Of a stretch of DNA of 64,000 bases, positions 45,189 through 53,967 are shown in pieces. Source of the DNA: Pseudomonas piscis (GTDB taxonomy: Bacteria > Pseudomonadota > Gammaproteobacteria > Pseudomonadales > Pseudomonadaceae); NCBI RefSeq assembly GCF_009380155.1, contig NZ_WHUV01000001.1, positions 1,736,001 to 1,800,000 of the forward strand. The letters run 5' to 3'. Under the pieces are notes generated by a model. It saw only the letters and a list, made by a program, of their open reading frames with translations. It searched no databases and was not told the DNA's origin. The position numbers and the translations under genes were made by a program. Every line of letters starts with the position of its first letter. Position 1 is the first letter of the stretch.

Positions 45189-45876
45189 GTGGGCTTGCAT
45201 AGGTGTGCAGGGGCGTCTGGTCATTCGCGGGCCACATGGAGCTCTGCGATCCCGGCCGGTAGAAGGTCACGGTCATGCTTCGTCGCGAGGTCCGGCAACT
45301 GTCCACCACCGGCGAGACCGCATGCCATGAACTCTGGCTTCGCACCAAGAGCGCTGAACTGCCCACTAGCGGCGGGATCACTGCGACGACGTCTTGAGGG
45401 TCCGCCGAGCGCAGAATGTTCAGGCAACCGCCATCCTCGACGCTCCACGTATCGTTGAAGTAGAGGATGTGCGTGACCAGCTTGTCGTCCAGGTCCAGGT
45501 GTGGACCCAGGCAAGCCTGGGGGCCGTAGTGGAAGACGTTGACCTCCATCGGTGCCGTACGCAGGTCCATGTCGGCCAGCATCGACAAGGCCAGGCGATA
45601 GGCTGGCCGGGTCAGTTCGGTGGCCAGTTGCAACCAGCTCGGGCTCAAGCCCTGGGCGTGGACTATACGTCCGGTACCCAGCTCCACTAGCTGTCGTGCC
45701 TGGTATTCGTAGTCCTTTTCCCCGCCATAGCCGGATACCCGCTTGAACGCATCGTGGGGGTAGCTGGCCGCCAGCGTGGCGGCGTCTTCGGCCGAGTACA
45801 GGCCATCGATCCGGCCCCAGCGAAAGGGCTGCTGGTGCAACGGTTGGTGGGCGAGCATCTTCAGGTCCAGCAGCAT
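45181..45876 (-). CDS. 2-oxoglutarate/Fe(II)-dependent oxygenase, prolyl-4-hydroxylase-like
   Basis: A 231-residue protein of the 2OG-Fe(II) oxygenase superfamily. The iron ligands are H126 and D128 in GPHLDLDDK and H185 in SSWHAVSP; the 2-oxoglutarate-binding Arg is R198 or R199 in SRRSMTVTF. FNDTWSVEDGGCLNI between them is typical of the jelly-roll core. AAGGAGG just before the ATG is strong. In a polysaccharide operon the substrate may be a sugar or an acyl group on it; a protein substrate is also possible. No membrane helices or signal peptide. Confidence 0.82.
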   Translation of the reverse strand: MLLDLKMLAHQPLHQQPFRWGRIDGLYSAEDAATLAASYPHDAFKRVSGYGGEKDYEYQARQLVELGTGRIVHAQGLSPSWLQLATELTRPAYRLALSMLADMDLRTAPMEVNVFHYGPQACLGPHLDLDDKLVTHILYFNDTWSVEDGGCLNILRSADPQDVVAVIPPLVGSSALLVRSQSSWHAVSPVVDSCRTSRRSMTVTFYRPGSQSSMWPANDQTPLHTYASPHG

Positions 45877-45990
45877 GTTCTTCCTCCTTGAATCCATGTC
45901 ATGTGCGATGCAGTGTTGCGGTGCCACGCAAGGAGCCGGTGTGCACGGCCAGTCACATTCGTCGCGGGACTGGTCCGTGGTTGGCCATCG

Positions 45991-48513
45991 TCATTCCTGG
46001 AACTGTTGCAGTTGTTGCATTTGCCGACGCAGGTCATCCAGTTCGGCGCGTTGGCGCAGGCACTCCTCACGCCAGTCCTGTTGTTGGTCTTCCAACTGGT
46101 TGGGCAGGTCTTGCCAGAGCCGGTTCATCCATTGTCGGGTGGGGCGGCGCCCTTGACGGATCAGCTCGGCTACCCTGTCCCAGTGTTCGCGCAACTGTTC
46201 CCTGGCCGCTTCCAGGCGGGGGCAGGGGGATCGGCGTCGCAGGCGTTCGAGGAACCACTCCAGGGCAATGGGCTCGGCGCTCGGCAATGGGTAGATGCCC
46301 TGGTAGTCGAGCAGGGCGCTGTACTTGCCCAAGTGCAGGTTGGCCGAGCTGAAGATGGGGACGCCGAAGGCCAGGGCGGTGATCGCCAGGTGATAGCTGT
46401 GGCCGATCACGCCTTCGGCATGTCCGAGAATTTCCGCCAGCAACAGCGGCGATGGCCAGTAGGGCAGGGTCACCGCTCGCGGTAGATCGTCACCAAGGAT
46501 CGATTCGTGGTCACCCAGCACCGGGCCAATGGGCAGGAGCAAGAGTTGCCATTGCTCCAGGCCGGCGCCCTGGGCTCTCCACAATTGCAGGAAGTTCTCC
46601 AGGCCGGTGATCGCGTGTACCACCAGGTATCGCTTGCCCAGGCCCGCCCGCTGGCACAGCTGGCGATACTCGGCCGAGGGGCGCTGCAGGTCGATGAGGT
46701 TGGCCAAGCCGAAAGCGGTATCCGGCAGTACCTCCACCTGTGCCTGTTCGCTGAGTGCCGACAAGGCCTCTCGGGACAGGGTGTCGCGTACCCGTACATG
46801 GGGGCTGAGTTCCAGGGACAGTCTGAGTAGCGGTCGGGCCCAGGACGGAATCTCGTTGCAATGCATGCCCGGGGCGTTCCAGATCAGCGGCACATCGTGC
46901 TGCAGGGCCAGGAGGGCAGGAGAGAGCCAGTAACCGGTGGGGTGATGGATCTGCGGGGTTGGCGGGTAATAGCCGACGGCCACCAACTTGTCGAAGCGAA
47001 TGATGAAACCACCTCCGATCAGTACTCCATCCAGGCTGTCCACCAACTCGGGCAACTCGCTTACCGAGGTCACGTCGTAGGGCCAGCGCGGTGTACTGCG
47101 CTGATGGTAGGAGAAGGCGCGCAGCTGTACCGCCCCCAGGCGTGCCTGCAGTTCGTGCTCGGCGATGATGGGGAACAGCAGGTCGCCGTAGTTGGCTACA
47201 TCGAAAGTGCCGAAGATCGCTACCTGCCAAGGTTTATCCGTTGGGCGGGGGGCGGGCCTGGCGATATTCGGCGGTTCTGGCTCGACGGCTCGGATATCCA
47301 GGTCGACGAGGCCGAGGAAATGCTTGTCCCCCGGCAAGATATCGAAAGCCAGCGGCGCTACCTGCTTTTCGATCAGTTGGGACGTTTCCTCGGTTTCCCC
47401 ATTCATCAGCTTGAGGGTCACGTGATAACGCCCGGGTGCCAGGTTGGCGGTGAAGCTCAGGCGTGTACTGGCGCTACACCAGCCTTGCTGCGGGGCCTGG
47501 CATGCCAAGGCCACGTTGGCTCCTGCGACCACCAGCAATCGCGCTTCCTGCACAGTCAGGCTGAGATTGGGGCGCGCGATCTGGTCGCTGACCGTGGCAT
47601 GGACCTCGATCTCCACTGGGTCGCCATGGACAAAACTGCAGTATGAGGTCCCCGTGGCGCTGAACAGCGCCGAAGCGATCTGGCCCTCGTTGGTGCCGAA
47701 GGCGATGCCCTGGCCTTGGCCAAGTGCAGGCTTGGTGGTGACCTGGATCGTACCGGCGCTGGCCCCGCGTCGTTGCTCGTCGCGCATGTCCAGCAGATAG
47801 AGTTCCGCCACTTCCTCCGGAGCACCACTGGCACGGACTTCGCCGTTGCGCAGGTACAGGGCACGGTTGCAGAATCGTTTGACCATGCTCATATCATGGG
47901 ATACGAACAGCAGCGTGGTGCCCTGGCGGACCAGGCGCTCGAGGCGTTCCAGGCACTTGAACTGGAACGAGGCATCACCGACGGCCAGTGCTTCGTCGAC
48001 GATCAGGATATCCGGTTCGACGCATATCGAGACAGCGAACGCCAGGCGTATCAGCATGCCGCTGGAGTAGGTCCTGGTAGGTTGGTCGATGAATTCGCCG
48101 ATGTTGGCGAAGGCGGTGATCTCCTCGAAGCGCGCTTCTGTTTCCCCGCGTGTGAGACCGAGCACCGCAGCGTTGAGGTAGACATTCTCGCGACCAGTGA
48201 ACTCCGGGTTGAACCCCGATCCCAGTTCCAGCAGGGCGGCGATTCGTCCGTGGCTGGTCACGCTGCCCGAGGACGCGCCGACGATACCGCAGATCAGTTG
48301 CAGCAAGGTCGATTTGCCGCTGCCATTACGGCCGATGATGCCCAGGCTCTCGCCCCTGCGTACCTCCAGCGAGACATCCTTGACCGCCCAGAACGGGCGA
48401 TAGCGCTGCCTGCCGTTGGGTAACAGCATCTGCAGCAGACGATCCCTGGGATGGCTGTAGACCTGGTAGCACTTACCCAGGCCCTGGGTCTTGATCACCA
48501 GTTCAGAGCACAT
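45991..48513 (-). CDS. wzt: Wzt-type polysaccharide ABC ATPase fused to a pyruvyltransferase domain
   Basis: An 840-residue protein. Residues 1-245 are an ABC ATPase of the Wzt/TagH type: Walker A GRNGSGKST (61-69), signature YSSGM (149-153), Walker B ILIVDEALAVGD, H-loop FVSHD. Residues about 250-415 form a beta-sandwich like the Wzt carbohydrate-binding domain. From about 430, WQVAIFGTFDVANYGDLLFP begins a polysaccharide pyruvyltransferase domain, with LIGGGFIIRFDKL, VRVRDTLSREAL, LPDTAFGL and GHSYHLAITALAFGVPIFS. The C-terminus (about 800-840) is charged and coiled-coil-like. The start at 48513 overlaps wzm by 11 bases. It likely recognises and also adds the glycan cap. Confidence 0.85.
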   Translation of the reverse strand: MCSELVIKTQGLGKCYQVYSHPRDRLLQMLLPNGRQRYRPFWAVKDVSLEVRRGESLGIIGRNGSGKSTLLQLICGIVGASSGSVTSHGRIAALLELGSGFNPEFTGRENVYLNAAVLGLTRGETEARFEEITAFANIGEFIDQPTRTYSSGMLIRLAFAVSICVEPDILIVDEALAVGDASFQFKCLERLERLVRQGTTLLFVSHDMSMVKRFCNRALYLRNGEVRASGAPEEVAELYLLDMRDEQRRGASAGTIQVTTKPALGQGQGIAFGTNEGQIASALFSATGTSYCSFVHGDPVEIEVHATVSDQIARPNLSLTVQEARLLVVAGANVALACQAPQQGWCSASTRLSFTANLAPGRYHVTLKLMNGETEETSQLIEKQVAPLAFDILPGDKHFLGLVDLDIRAVEPEPPNIARPAPRPTDKPWQVAIFGTFDVANYGDLLFPIIAEHELQARLGAVQLRAFSYHQRSTPRWPYDVTSVSELPELVDSLDGVLIGGGFIIRFDKLVAVGYYPPTPQIHHPTGYWLSPALLALQHDVPLIWNAPGMHCNEIPSWARPLLRLSLELSPHVRVRDTLSREALSALSEQAQVEVLPDTAFGLANLIDLQRPSAEYRQLCQRAGLGKRYLVVHAITGLENFLQLWRAQGAGLEQWQLLLLPIGPVLGDHESILGDDLPRAVTLPYWPSPLLLAEILGHAEGVIGHSYHLAITALAFGVPIFSSANLHLGKYSALLDYQGIYPLPSAEPIALEWFLERLRRRSPCPRLEAAREQLREHWDRVAELIRQGRRPTRQWMNRLWQDLPNQLEDQQQDWREECLRQRAELDDLRRQMQQLQQFQE

Positions 48514-49336
48514 CGGCAAATCCCTGGCGCGTTTTCTGGAACCAGGCCCACCCGAGGACGGCGACGACGCAGGCAGCAAGCATTTCCCCGAGCCACAGGC
48601 CAATGCTGGGCACTACCCCCCATATCAGTACTTCTCGGGACGACTCGATCACCAGAGCCAATGGATTCAGGTAGAACCAGGGCTGGAAAGCAGTCGGCAG
48701 GGCGGTCACGGGATAGAAGACCGCCGAGAGCATCAGCAAGGCGGACATCAACACTCCGATGACTTGGTCGATGTCCCGCAGGTAAACCCCCAGGGCGGCC
48801 AGGAACCAGGACAAGCCCAGGGCAAGCAGCACCAATGGCAATAGCACCAGGGGAAGCAACAGGGCGGTCGGGGGAGGCAGGCCAAAGACCAGAAGATAAA
48901 AGCCCAGCCAAACGACCATGCCCATCAGCAGGTGGAACAGTGCGGTTCCAAGGAGCACCAACGGCAGAATATCGAGAGGAAACAGCAGTTTCTTCACATA
49001 GTTGCCGTGGTTGAGGACCAACCTAGGTGCGCGGCCGATGCAGTCTGAAAACAGGTTGAAGACCAGCAGGCCAGTGAATACCAGCAAGGCGAACTGGCTG
49101 GTGGAGTCATTGCTGCCTTCCCAGCGCACCTTGAACACCATGCTGAACACAAAGGTATACACCAGCAGCATGAGTAGTGGATTGAAGAAAGACCAAAGTA
49201 GTCCGGCAGTCGAGCCGCGATAACGACCCGCGATTTCACGTGAGATCAGTGCCCGTAATAATTCGCGATGACGCCAAGGCCAGACGTCCGTGACCTCTAG
49301 TGTATTTCCAGCCAACTTCCACTCCTTGGCGGCCAA
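48503..49336 (-). CDS. wzm: Polysaccharide ABC transporter permease Wzm
   Basis: A 277-residue ABC-2 type permease with six predicted membrane helices. The N-terminal amphipathic part has LLRALISREIAGRYRGSTAGLLWSFFNPLLMLLVYTFVF, the classical Wzm/TagG opening, and LSWFLAALGVYLRDIDQVIGVL in the second half. Together with the downstream Wzt it exports undecaprenyl-linked glycan across the inner membrane. It is the first gene of the operon; 145 bases upstream lead to the divergent diguanylate cyclase region. No JUMPstart/ops element was seen. Confidence 0.9.
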   Translation of the reverse strand: MAAKEWKLAGNTLEVTDVWPWRHRELLRALISREIAGRYRGSTAGLLWSFFNPLLMLLVYTFVFSMVFKVRWEGSNDSTSQFALLVFTGLLVFNLFSDCIGRAPRLVLNHGNYVKKLLFPLDILPLVLLGTALFHLLMGMVVWLGFYLLVFGLPPPTALLLPLVLLPLVLLALGLSWFLAALGVYLRDIDQVIGVLMSALLMLSAVFYPVTALPTAFQPWFYLNPLALVIESSREVLIWGVVPSIGLWLGEMLAACVVAVLGWAWFQKTRQGFADVL

Positions 49337-49733
49337 CTATTCCAGCATCACGATTTGCCCGACCAGGCGGTTCGGGGAAATGGGTCGATGTGTTGGGTTC
49401 GGTACAGTTATTTTTGGAATTGTTTATAGACCAGAATTTCCCACATCGAAGGTGGGGAAATGATTCTTTCTGATAAAGGGAATGCTAGTAAAGAGCCATC
49501 AGCAGAAAATCTCCAGACTATGGCTGTTTGGCTGGCTGGTCAGTTTGTGGCCGGTTGGTTTAGGAGAGCTGCATCGGGTGGGGGACGTTGTGCGATACTG
49601 CGCCGCCCCAGCGGTCGTCGGCCAAGACGCATACCGGAAATACCGCCATGGCGATCTATGCTTCAGGCATTGCCAGTCGCTGCCGATAACCCTCGATGTG
49701 CCGATCCGCTCGCCTCCCAGCCGGTTGCCGCGT
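49337..49733. other. Divergent intergenic region between wzm and the diguanylate cyclase gene
   Basis: 397 bases. It contains an AT-rich segment (TTATTTTTGGAATTGTTTATAGA, around 49408-49430) suitable for promoters and an inverted repeat listed separately. The open frame of the cyclase runs from 49482 but its first 80 codons show no protein-like character, so I treat them as leader sequence. Confidence 0.5.
49437..49460. promoter_or_regulatory. Inverted repeat in the wzm / diguanylate cyclase intergenic region
   Basis: TTTCCCAC (49437-49444) and GTGGGGAAA (49452-49460) form an 8-bp inverted repeat with one extra G and a 7-base centre. It may be an operator for either divergent gene or an RNA hairpin. 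Confidence 0.4.
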
Positions 49734-51362
49734 ATGCGGGCCGGCCAAGACAACAACAAAGGGATTTGCGTCGCAAATTACGCCTTTTCCCGTCAGGACG
49801 ACCCATTGCCTGTCCCCATATACGATGTAAATGCCCCTGGTGGCACCTTGAAACGCCTGCCCTTGCTCAAGGCGGCAGTAGGTTTCATCTCCATGGTTTT
49901 CCTCTGCCTGTGCGGCTTGCTGTACTTGCAGCTGGAGCAGTCGTGGCGCCATGACCTGGCCCAGGCCGAGGTCAACTCCACCAACTTGACCCAGGCCATG
50001 GCCCAGCAGGCCGAAGACACCTTCATGGAGGCCGACCTGGTGCTGATGAGCCTCTCCGAATGGATCGAGGCGCTGGGCGAGGGGGCGGAGCAACGTCAGC
50101 GGCTGCAGAAGATCTTCGCCCGGCGGGTGCTGGCCCTGAGTCAGCTCAGCGGGGTATTCCTCTATGACCGGCAGGGCCAGTGGGTAGTCAGCTCTTTCAA
50201 CGATTCACCCCATGGCAAGGACGTGGCCGATCGTGATTACTTCCGTTTCCACCAGCAGAACGCTTCGTTGCAGGCCCATATCAGCCCGGCGATCCGCAGT
50301 CGTGCCAATGGCGAATGGATCATCCCGATTTCCCGCCGCATCAACGACGAGGCTGGGAACTTCCAGGGCGTGTTGATGGCCGGCATCAAGCTGACCTACT
50401 TCGACCAGTTCTTCAAAAGCTTCAATATCGACGAGCAGGGGACGATGTTCCTCGCGCTCTCCGATGGCACCCTGATCGCCCGGCGGCCATTCGAGGCTCG
50501 CCAGGTCGGGGCTTCGCTGTCCCGGGGCGAGATCTTTTCCAAATACCTGCCTGAAGCCCCGGCAGGCAATGCCATGATCACCTCGATCGTCGATGGAGTG
50601 CCGCGCCTGTATGGCTATCGCCAGTTGCAGGCGTACCCGTTGGTGGTGGCTGCCGCCAATTCCAAGGATTCGATTCTCAAGGGCTGGTATGCCTCGGCCT
50701 ACCAGTCGACGGCCATCGTCGCCCTGGTGTTGCTGGGAGTCGGGTTGTTCGGCTGGGTCTTCGTCAACCAGGTGCGCAACAACGAACGGATCGAGGCCGA
50801 CTTGCGCGAGGCACAAGAGGCGCTGGAGGTGATCGCCACCCATGACAGCCTGACCGGCCTGGCCAACCGGCGCTTGTTCGAGCGGGCCCTGGTGATCGAG
50901 TTCGGCCGAGGGGCCCGGCAGAGTAGTCCGCTGGCCCTGATCATGGTCGATATCGATTACTTCAAGCGCTACAACGACACCTACGGCCACGTTGCCGGCG
51001 ACCACTGCCTGACGCAGGTGGCCCAGGCGCTGCAAGCCTGCTGCCAGCGCCAGGCCGACCTCGCGGTGCGCTACGGTGGTGAGGAGTTCGCGGTGTTGCT
51101 GCCCGACACCGATATCCACGGTGCGGTGGCCATGGCCGAGCAGATCCGCCAGAGCGTCATGGCGCACAACATTCCCCATAGCGGTTCGGCGGCCGGTTGC
51201 GTGACGGTCAGCCTGGGTTGCTATGCCTTCGTGCCCAGCGGCCGCGACAGTACCGAGGTGTTCATCGAGCGGGCGGATGCGGCGCTGTATCAGGCCAAGG
51301 CCACGGGGCGCAACCGGGTCTCGGCGCTGTCCGCCCAGCCACTGCAGCGTTCCGATCGCTGA
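49734..51362 (+). CDS. Membrane diguanylate cyclase with periplasmic sensor
   Basis: About 542 residues. Helix 1 (VGFISMVFLCLCGLLYLQL), a periplasmic double-Cache-like sensor of about 250 residues (FLYDRQGQWVVSS, DRDYFRFHQQN, PISRRINDEAGNFQGVL), helix 2 (AIVALVLLGVGLFGWVFV), then a GGDEF domain with DSLTGLANRR, DIDYFKRYND and the active-site GGEEF. The allosteric I-site R-x-x-D (RQAD) lies five residues before GGEEF, so product inhibition should work. The start is uncertain: ATG 49734 or TTG 49848 (with GGTGG upstream). It makes c-di-GMP in response to a periplasmic ligand and is divergent from the polysaccharide operon. Confidence 0.85.
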   Translation: MRAGQDNNKGICVANYAFSRQDDPLPVPIYDVNAPGGTLKRLPLLKAAVGFISMVFLCLCGLLYLQLEQSWRHDLAQAEVNSTNLTQAMAQQAEDTFMEADLVLMSLSEWIEALGEGAEQRQRLQKIFARRVLALSQLSGVFLYDRQGQWVVSSFNDSPHGKDVADRDYFRFHQQNASLQAHISPAIRSRANGEWIIPISRRINDEAGNFQGVLMAGIKLTYFDQFFKSFNIDEQGTMFLALSDGTLIARRPFEARQVGASLSRGEIFSKYLPEAPAGNAMITSIVDGVPRLYGYRQLQAYPLVVAAANSKDSILKGWYASAYQSTAIVALVLLGVGLFGWVFVNQVRNNERIEADLREAQEALEVIATHDSLTGLANRRLFERALVIEFGRGARQSSPLALIMVDIDYFKRYNDTYGHVAGDHCLTQVAQALQACCQRQADLAVRYGGEEFAVLLPDTDIHGAVAMAEQIRQSVMAHNIPHSGSAAGCVTVSLGCYAFVPSGRDSTEVFIERADAALYQAKATGRNRVSALSAQPLQRSDR

Positions 51363-51365
51363 GCC

Positions 51366-51890
51366 TTACCAGGCCTTGCAGAACACCTGGTTGCCATAGC
51401 TGTTGCCGCCGAACTCATAGCTCGTGACACCCACCGCGTCATAGCCCTGGGCCAGGTAAAAGGCCAAAGCCGGCTGGTTGCCCTCCCAGGCGCAGAGCCA
51501 CAGGCAGCTGGCGCCACGTCCCCGGGCGAGGTTTTCCGCCTGGCGCAGCAGGGCCTGGCCGATGCCTTGACGCTGGGCATGGCGCTGGACGTACAAGCGC
51601 ACCAGTTCCATGCCGTCGGCCAGTTGTTCCAGGGGCGGGCGGGTGCCGCTGGCGGCGAGCTCGGCGAACCCCTGCAGGTGCCCCTCGCGTTCGGCCAGCA
51701 GCAGGATTCGCCGGGGATCGGCCAGGCGTTGGCGGAACTGCTCCGGGGCGTAGACGTTCAGGGCCTCCTCGGCCAGGTCGGCACGCATGCCATCCAGGGC
51801 GTAGGTATCGAAGAAGACCTGGATGGCCAGGCCGCCGAGGCACAGGGCGTCCTCGTGGCGAGCATGGCGAAAGGTCAGGGTGGTGGGCAT
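51366..51890 (-). CDS. GNAT-family N-acetyltransferase
   Basis: A 174-residue single-domain GNAT. The acetyl-CoA site is VRLYVQRHAQRQGIGQALL, with LWLCAWEGNQPALAFYLAQGY as the following conserved helix and strand. The N-terminus LTFRHARHEDALCLGGLAIQVFFDTYA is like those of small-molecule acetyltransferases. It is convergent with the diguanylate cyclase, only 3 bases apart, and 30 bases downstream of the next GNAT on the same strand. Substrate unknown. Confidence 0.88.
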   Translation of the reverse strand: MPTTLTFRHARHEDALCLGGLAIQVFFDTYALDGMRADLAEEALNVYAPEQFRQRLADPRRILLLAEREGHLQGFAELAASGTRPPLEQLADGMELVRLYVQRHAQRQGIGQALLRQAENLARGRGASCLWLCAWEGNQPALAFYLAQGYDAVGVTSYEFGGNSYGNQVFCKAW

Positions 51891-51920
51891 GACTGCATCC
51901 TTGTAGTTGATTGCCGGTAG

Positions 51921-52505
51921 TCAGTGGGCGGCGGATCGCTCGAGCAACTGTTCCAGGTGCTGGCGTACCGCCGGCCATTCGTCGTCGATGATGCTGAAGC
52001 GCACGGAGTTGCGCTTGCGGCCATCGGGCATGATGCGTTCGTGGCGCACTATGCCCTCCTGCTGTGCGCCCAGGCGCAGGATTGCCGCGCGGGACTTGTG
52101 GTTGATCTCGTCTGTGGTGAACTGGACCCGCACGCAGGCCATGTCCTCGAAGGCATGACGCAGCATCAGGTACTTGGCTTCGGTATTGACGAAGCTGCGC
52201 TGCCAGCGGCTGGCGATCCAGGTACTGCCGATTTCCAGCTTGCGGTTGTGCCGGTCGATCTTCCAGAACCGTGTGCAGCCGATGACCTGGCCAGTGGCGC
52301 GCAGCAGGGTGGCGAAGGGTTGCACGCTGCCGGCGGCGCGGCCCTCCAGGGCGCTGGCCAGGTAGTGGCCGACCGTGCTGGGTGAGGGCACCACGGTAAA
52401 GGGCAGGTTCCACAGTTCGCCGTCCCGGGCCGCTTCGACCAGGGCGTCGGCGTCGCTCTCTTGCAGGGGGCGCAGGATGATCCGCGGGCCTTCCAGTGGG
52501 CGCAT
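51921..52505 (-). CDS. GNAT-family N-acetyltransferase, RimJ/RimL type
   Basis: A 194-residue protein beginning LEGPRIILRPLQESDADALVEAA. It has the RimJ-like blocks IGCTRFWKIDRHNRKLEIGSTWI and VNTEAKYLMLRHAFEDMACVRVQFTTDEINHKSRAAILRLGAQQEGI, which correspond to acetyl-CoA binding and the acceptor site. Members of this group acetylate ribosomal proteins, spermidine or small molecules; the substrate here is not known. It lies upstream of the other GNAT gene on the same strand and may share its transcript. Confidence 0.87.
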   Translation of the reverse strand: MRPLEGPRIILRPLQESDADALVEAARDGELWNLPFTVVPSPSTVGHYLASALEGRAAGSVQPFATLLRATGQVIGCTRFWKIDRHNRKLEIGSTWIASRWQRSFVNTEAKYLMLRHAFEDMACVRVQFTTDEINHKSRAAILRLGAQQEGIVRHERIMPDGRKRNSVRFSIIDDEWPAVRQHLEQLLERSAAH

Positions 52506-52739
52506 GGCGGGGGATTCTCCAGGTCTGGGCTGGGCGGTCGGCTATTACAGGACCCCGGACACGGCTTGGCAAGGGCCAATCCGGGACCAATGCGATAAAA
52601 AATATCAGCCGAATCGATTGTCGATCCGTGTCTGTTCTGGCTTATACATAAACCCGACATGCAGGGGCTGGCGTTGCTCGAATGGATCGGCACGCGGATT
52701 GCCGGAGCCCTGCGCGACACTCATATCAAGGACCCGTGC

Positions 52740-53579
52740 ATGAGCCAGCCGCACCTGATGAACTTCGACCTCTACCTGCACCGTCTCGGCTACGACCGAG
52801 CGCCAGCGCCCACCCTGGAAACCTTGCAGGAGCTGCAGCTGCGCCATGTCTGCCGGTTCACTTTCGAGAGCCTCTCGACCTTGCTGCATGCACCGGTACC
52901 CATCGACCTGGCGGCGGTGGAGCGCAAGATCTTGCAGGACGGGCGCGGCGGCTACTGCTATGAGCTCAATCAGCTCTTCCTGGAGCTGCTGCAGCACTTG
53001 GGCTACGAGGTCCGGGGCATCACCGGACGGGTAGTGATGGGGGGACCGGAAGATGCGCTCACGCCTCGCAGTCATCGCCTGACGCTGCTGCAACTCGATG
53101 GCCGGCGCTATATCGTCGATGTGGGTTTCGGCGGCATGGTGCCGACCGCGCCCTTGCTGCTCGATACCGAGCAGGAGCAGGCCACGCCCCATGAGCCCTA
53201 TCGCATCATCCGGCATGACGACAGCTACATCCTGCGGGCCAAAGTCGCTGATGAATGGCGCGCGATGTACGTGTTCGACCTGCAGGTGCAGGGCGAAGTG
53301 GATTACGAAATGGGCAATTGGTACGTCTCCACTCATCCGGCCTCGCCGTTTCTCGGCCAACTGATGGTGGCGCGGATCGGCCCGGGAGTACGCCATACCC
53401 TGCACAACCAGAGCTACGCCCTGCATCGCATGGGCCAGCCCAGCGAGCGCCGCCAGATCACCGAGGTCGAGGAACTGATGAGTCTGCTGCAGGGTGAGTT
53501 CGCCTTGCGCCTGCCGGACCATCCAGATCTGCCGCAGGTGCTGGAGCGACTGCTGCAAGCCGAAGTCGTACCCGCATGA
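52740..53579 (+). CDS. nat: Arylamine N-acetyltransferase
   Basis: A 279-residue NAT that transfers acetyl from acetyl-CoA to arylamines, hydrazines and related amines. The catalytic triad is complete: C73 in RGGYCYELN, H112 in SHRLTLLQ and D127 in VDVGFGG, in family order. Length fits the 275-280 residue norm. The start MSQPHLMNFDLYLHRLGY is preceded by AAGGA (52726-52730); the frame opens further upstream at 52659 without support. A terminator-like hairpin follows about 85 bases after the stop. The physiological substrate in pseudomonads is unclear. Confidence 0.94.
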   Translation: MSQPHLMNFDLYLHRLGYDRAPAPTLETLQELQLRHVCRFTFESLSTLLHAPVPIDLAAVERKILQDGRGGYCYELNQLFLELLQHLGYEVRGITGRVVMGGPEDALTPRSHRLTLLQLDGRRYIVDVGFGGMVPTAPLLLDTEQEQATPHEPYRIIRHDDSYILRAKVADEWRAMYVFDLQVQGEVDYEMGNWYVSTHPASPFLGQLMVARIGPGVRHTLHNQSYALHRMGQPSERRQITEVEELMSLLQGEFALRLPDHPDLPQVLERLLQAEVVPA

Positions 53580-53662
53580 CGCAGGGCTGACCAGCACCTG
53601 GCGTCGCGCTGTGATGTGCCGCGACTGTGTACAGAATCCAGGTGCCGTTGCCTCGGTGGGTT

Positions 53663-53710
53663 GGCCGATCGCGCCCAAGGGCTGATTCGTTTGTCGGATC
53701 GGCCTTTTTT
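53663..53710 (+). terminator. Terminator after nat
   Basis: GGCCGATC (53663-53670) pairs with GATCGGCC (53697-53704), followed by TTTTTT. The 26-base loop is long, but the stem plus T run is convincing. Confidence 0.65.
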
Positions 53711-53890
53711 ATTGGGCCGCCGGGTGAGGCTGGCCAGTCCATGACTTTGCTGGCCCAGGGTTTCGGTGGCCCTGATGCGAGGGCTCTGCAACGGCTTTTT
53801 CCCGGTGTGGCCGGGGCATCGACAGGATCGCGAGCAGCAGCCTGGGCGATGGTTTTGCGAGCCGAAGACGCCGGAAAGTTGGCGGATAAA

Positions 53891-53934
53891 CTGTATACAA
53901 TTCTATGGACAGTTCTCTTTGATGTTGCATACAG
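53891..53934 (+). promoter_or_regulatory. Two GntR-like operator repeats upstream of the purine permease
   Basis: CTGTATACAA (53891-53900) and TTGCATACAG (53925-53934) are near-inverse copies of a TTGTATACAA-type palindrome. The second overlaps a possible -10 (CATACA) spaced 16 bases from TGGACA (53906-53911). Confidence 0.5.
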
Positions 53935-53967
53935 TGTGCGCATAACAAAAACAGGGAACCCCAAACC

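Noticed and set aside
49337..49481. JUMPstart/ops element before the polysaccharide operon
   Set aside because: GGCGGTAGCGT or a near match was not found on the minus strand upstream of wzm. AGGCGGTTCGG is too different.
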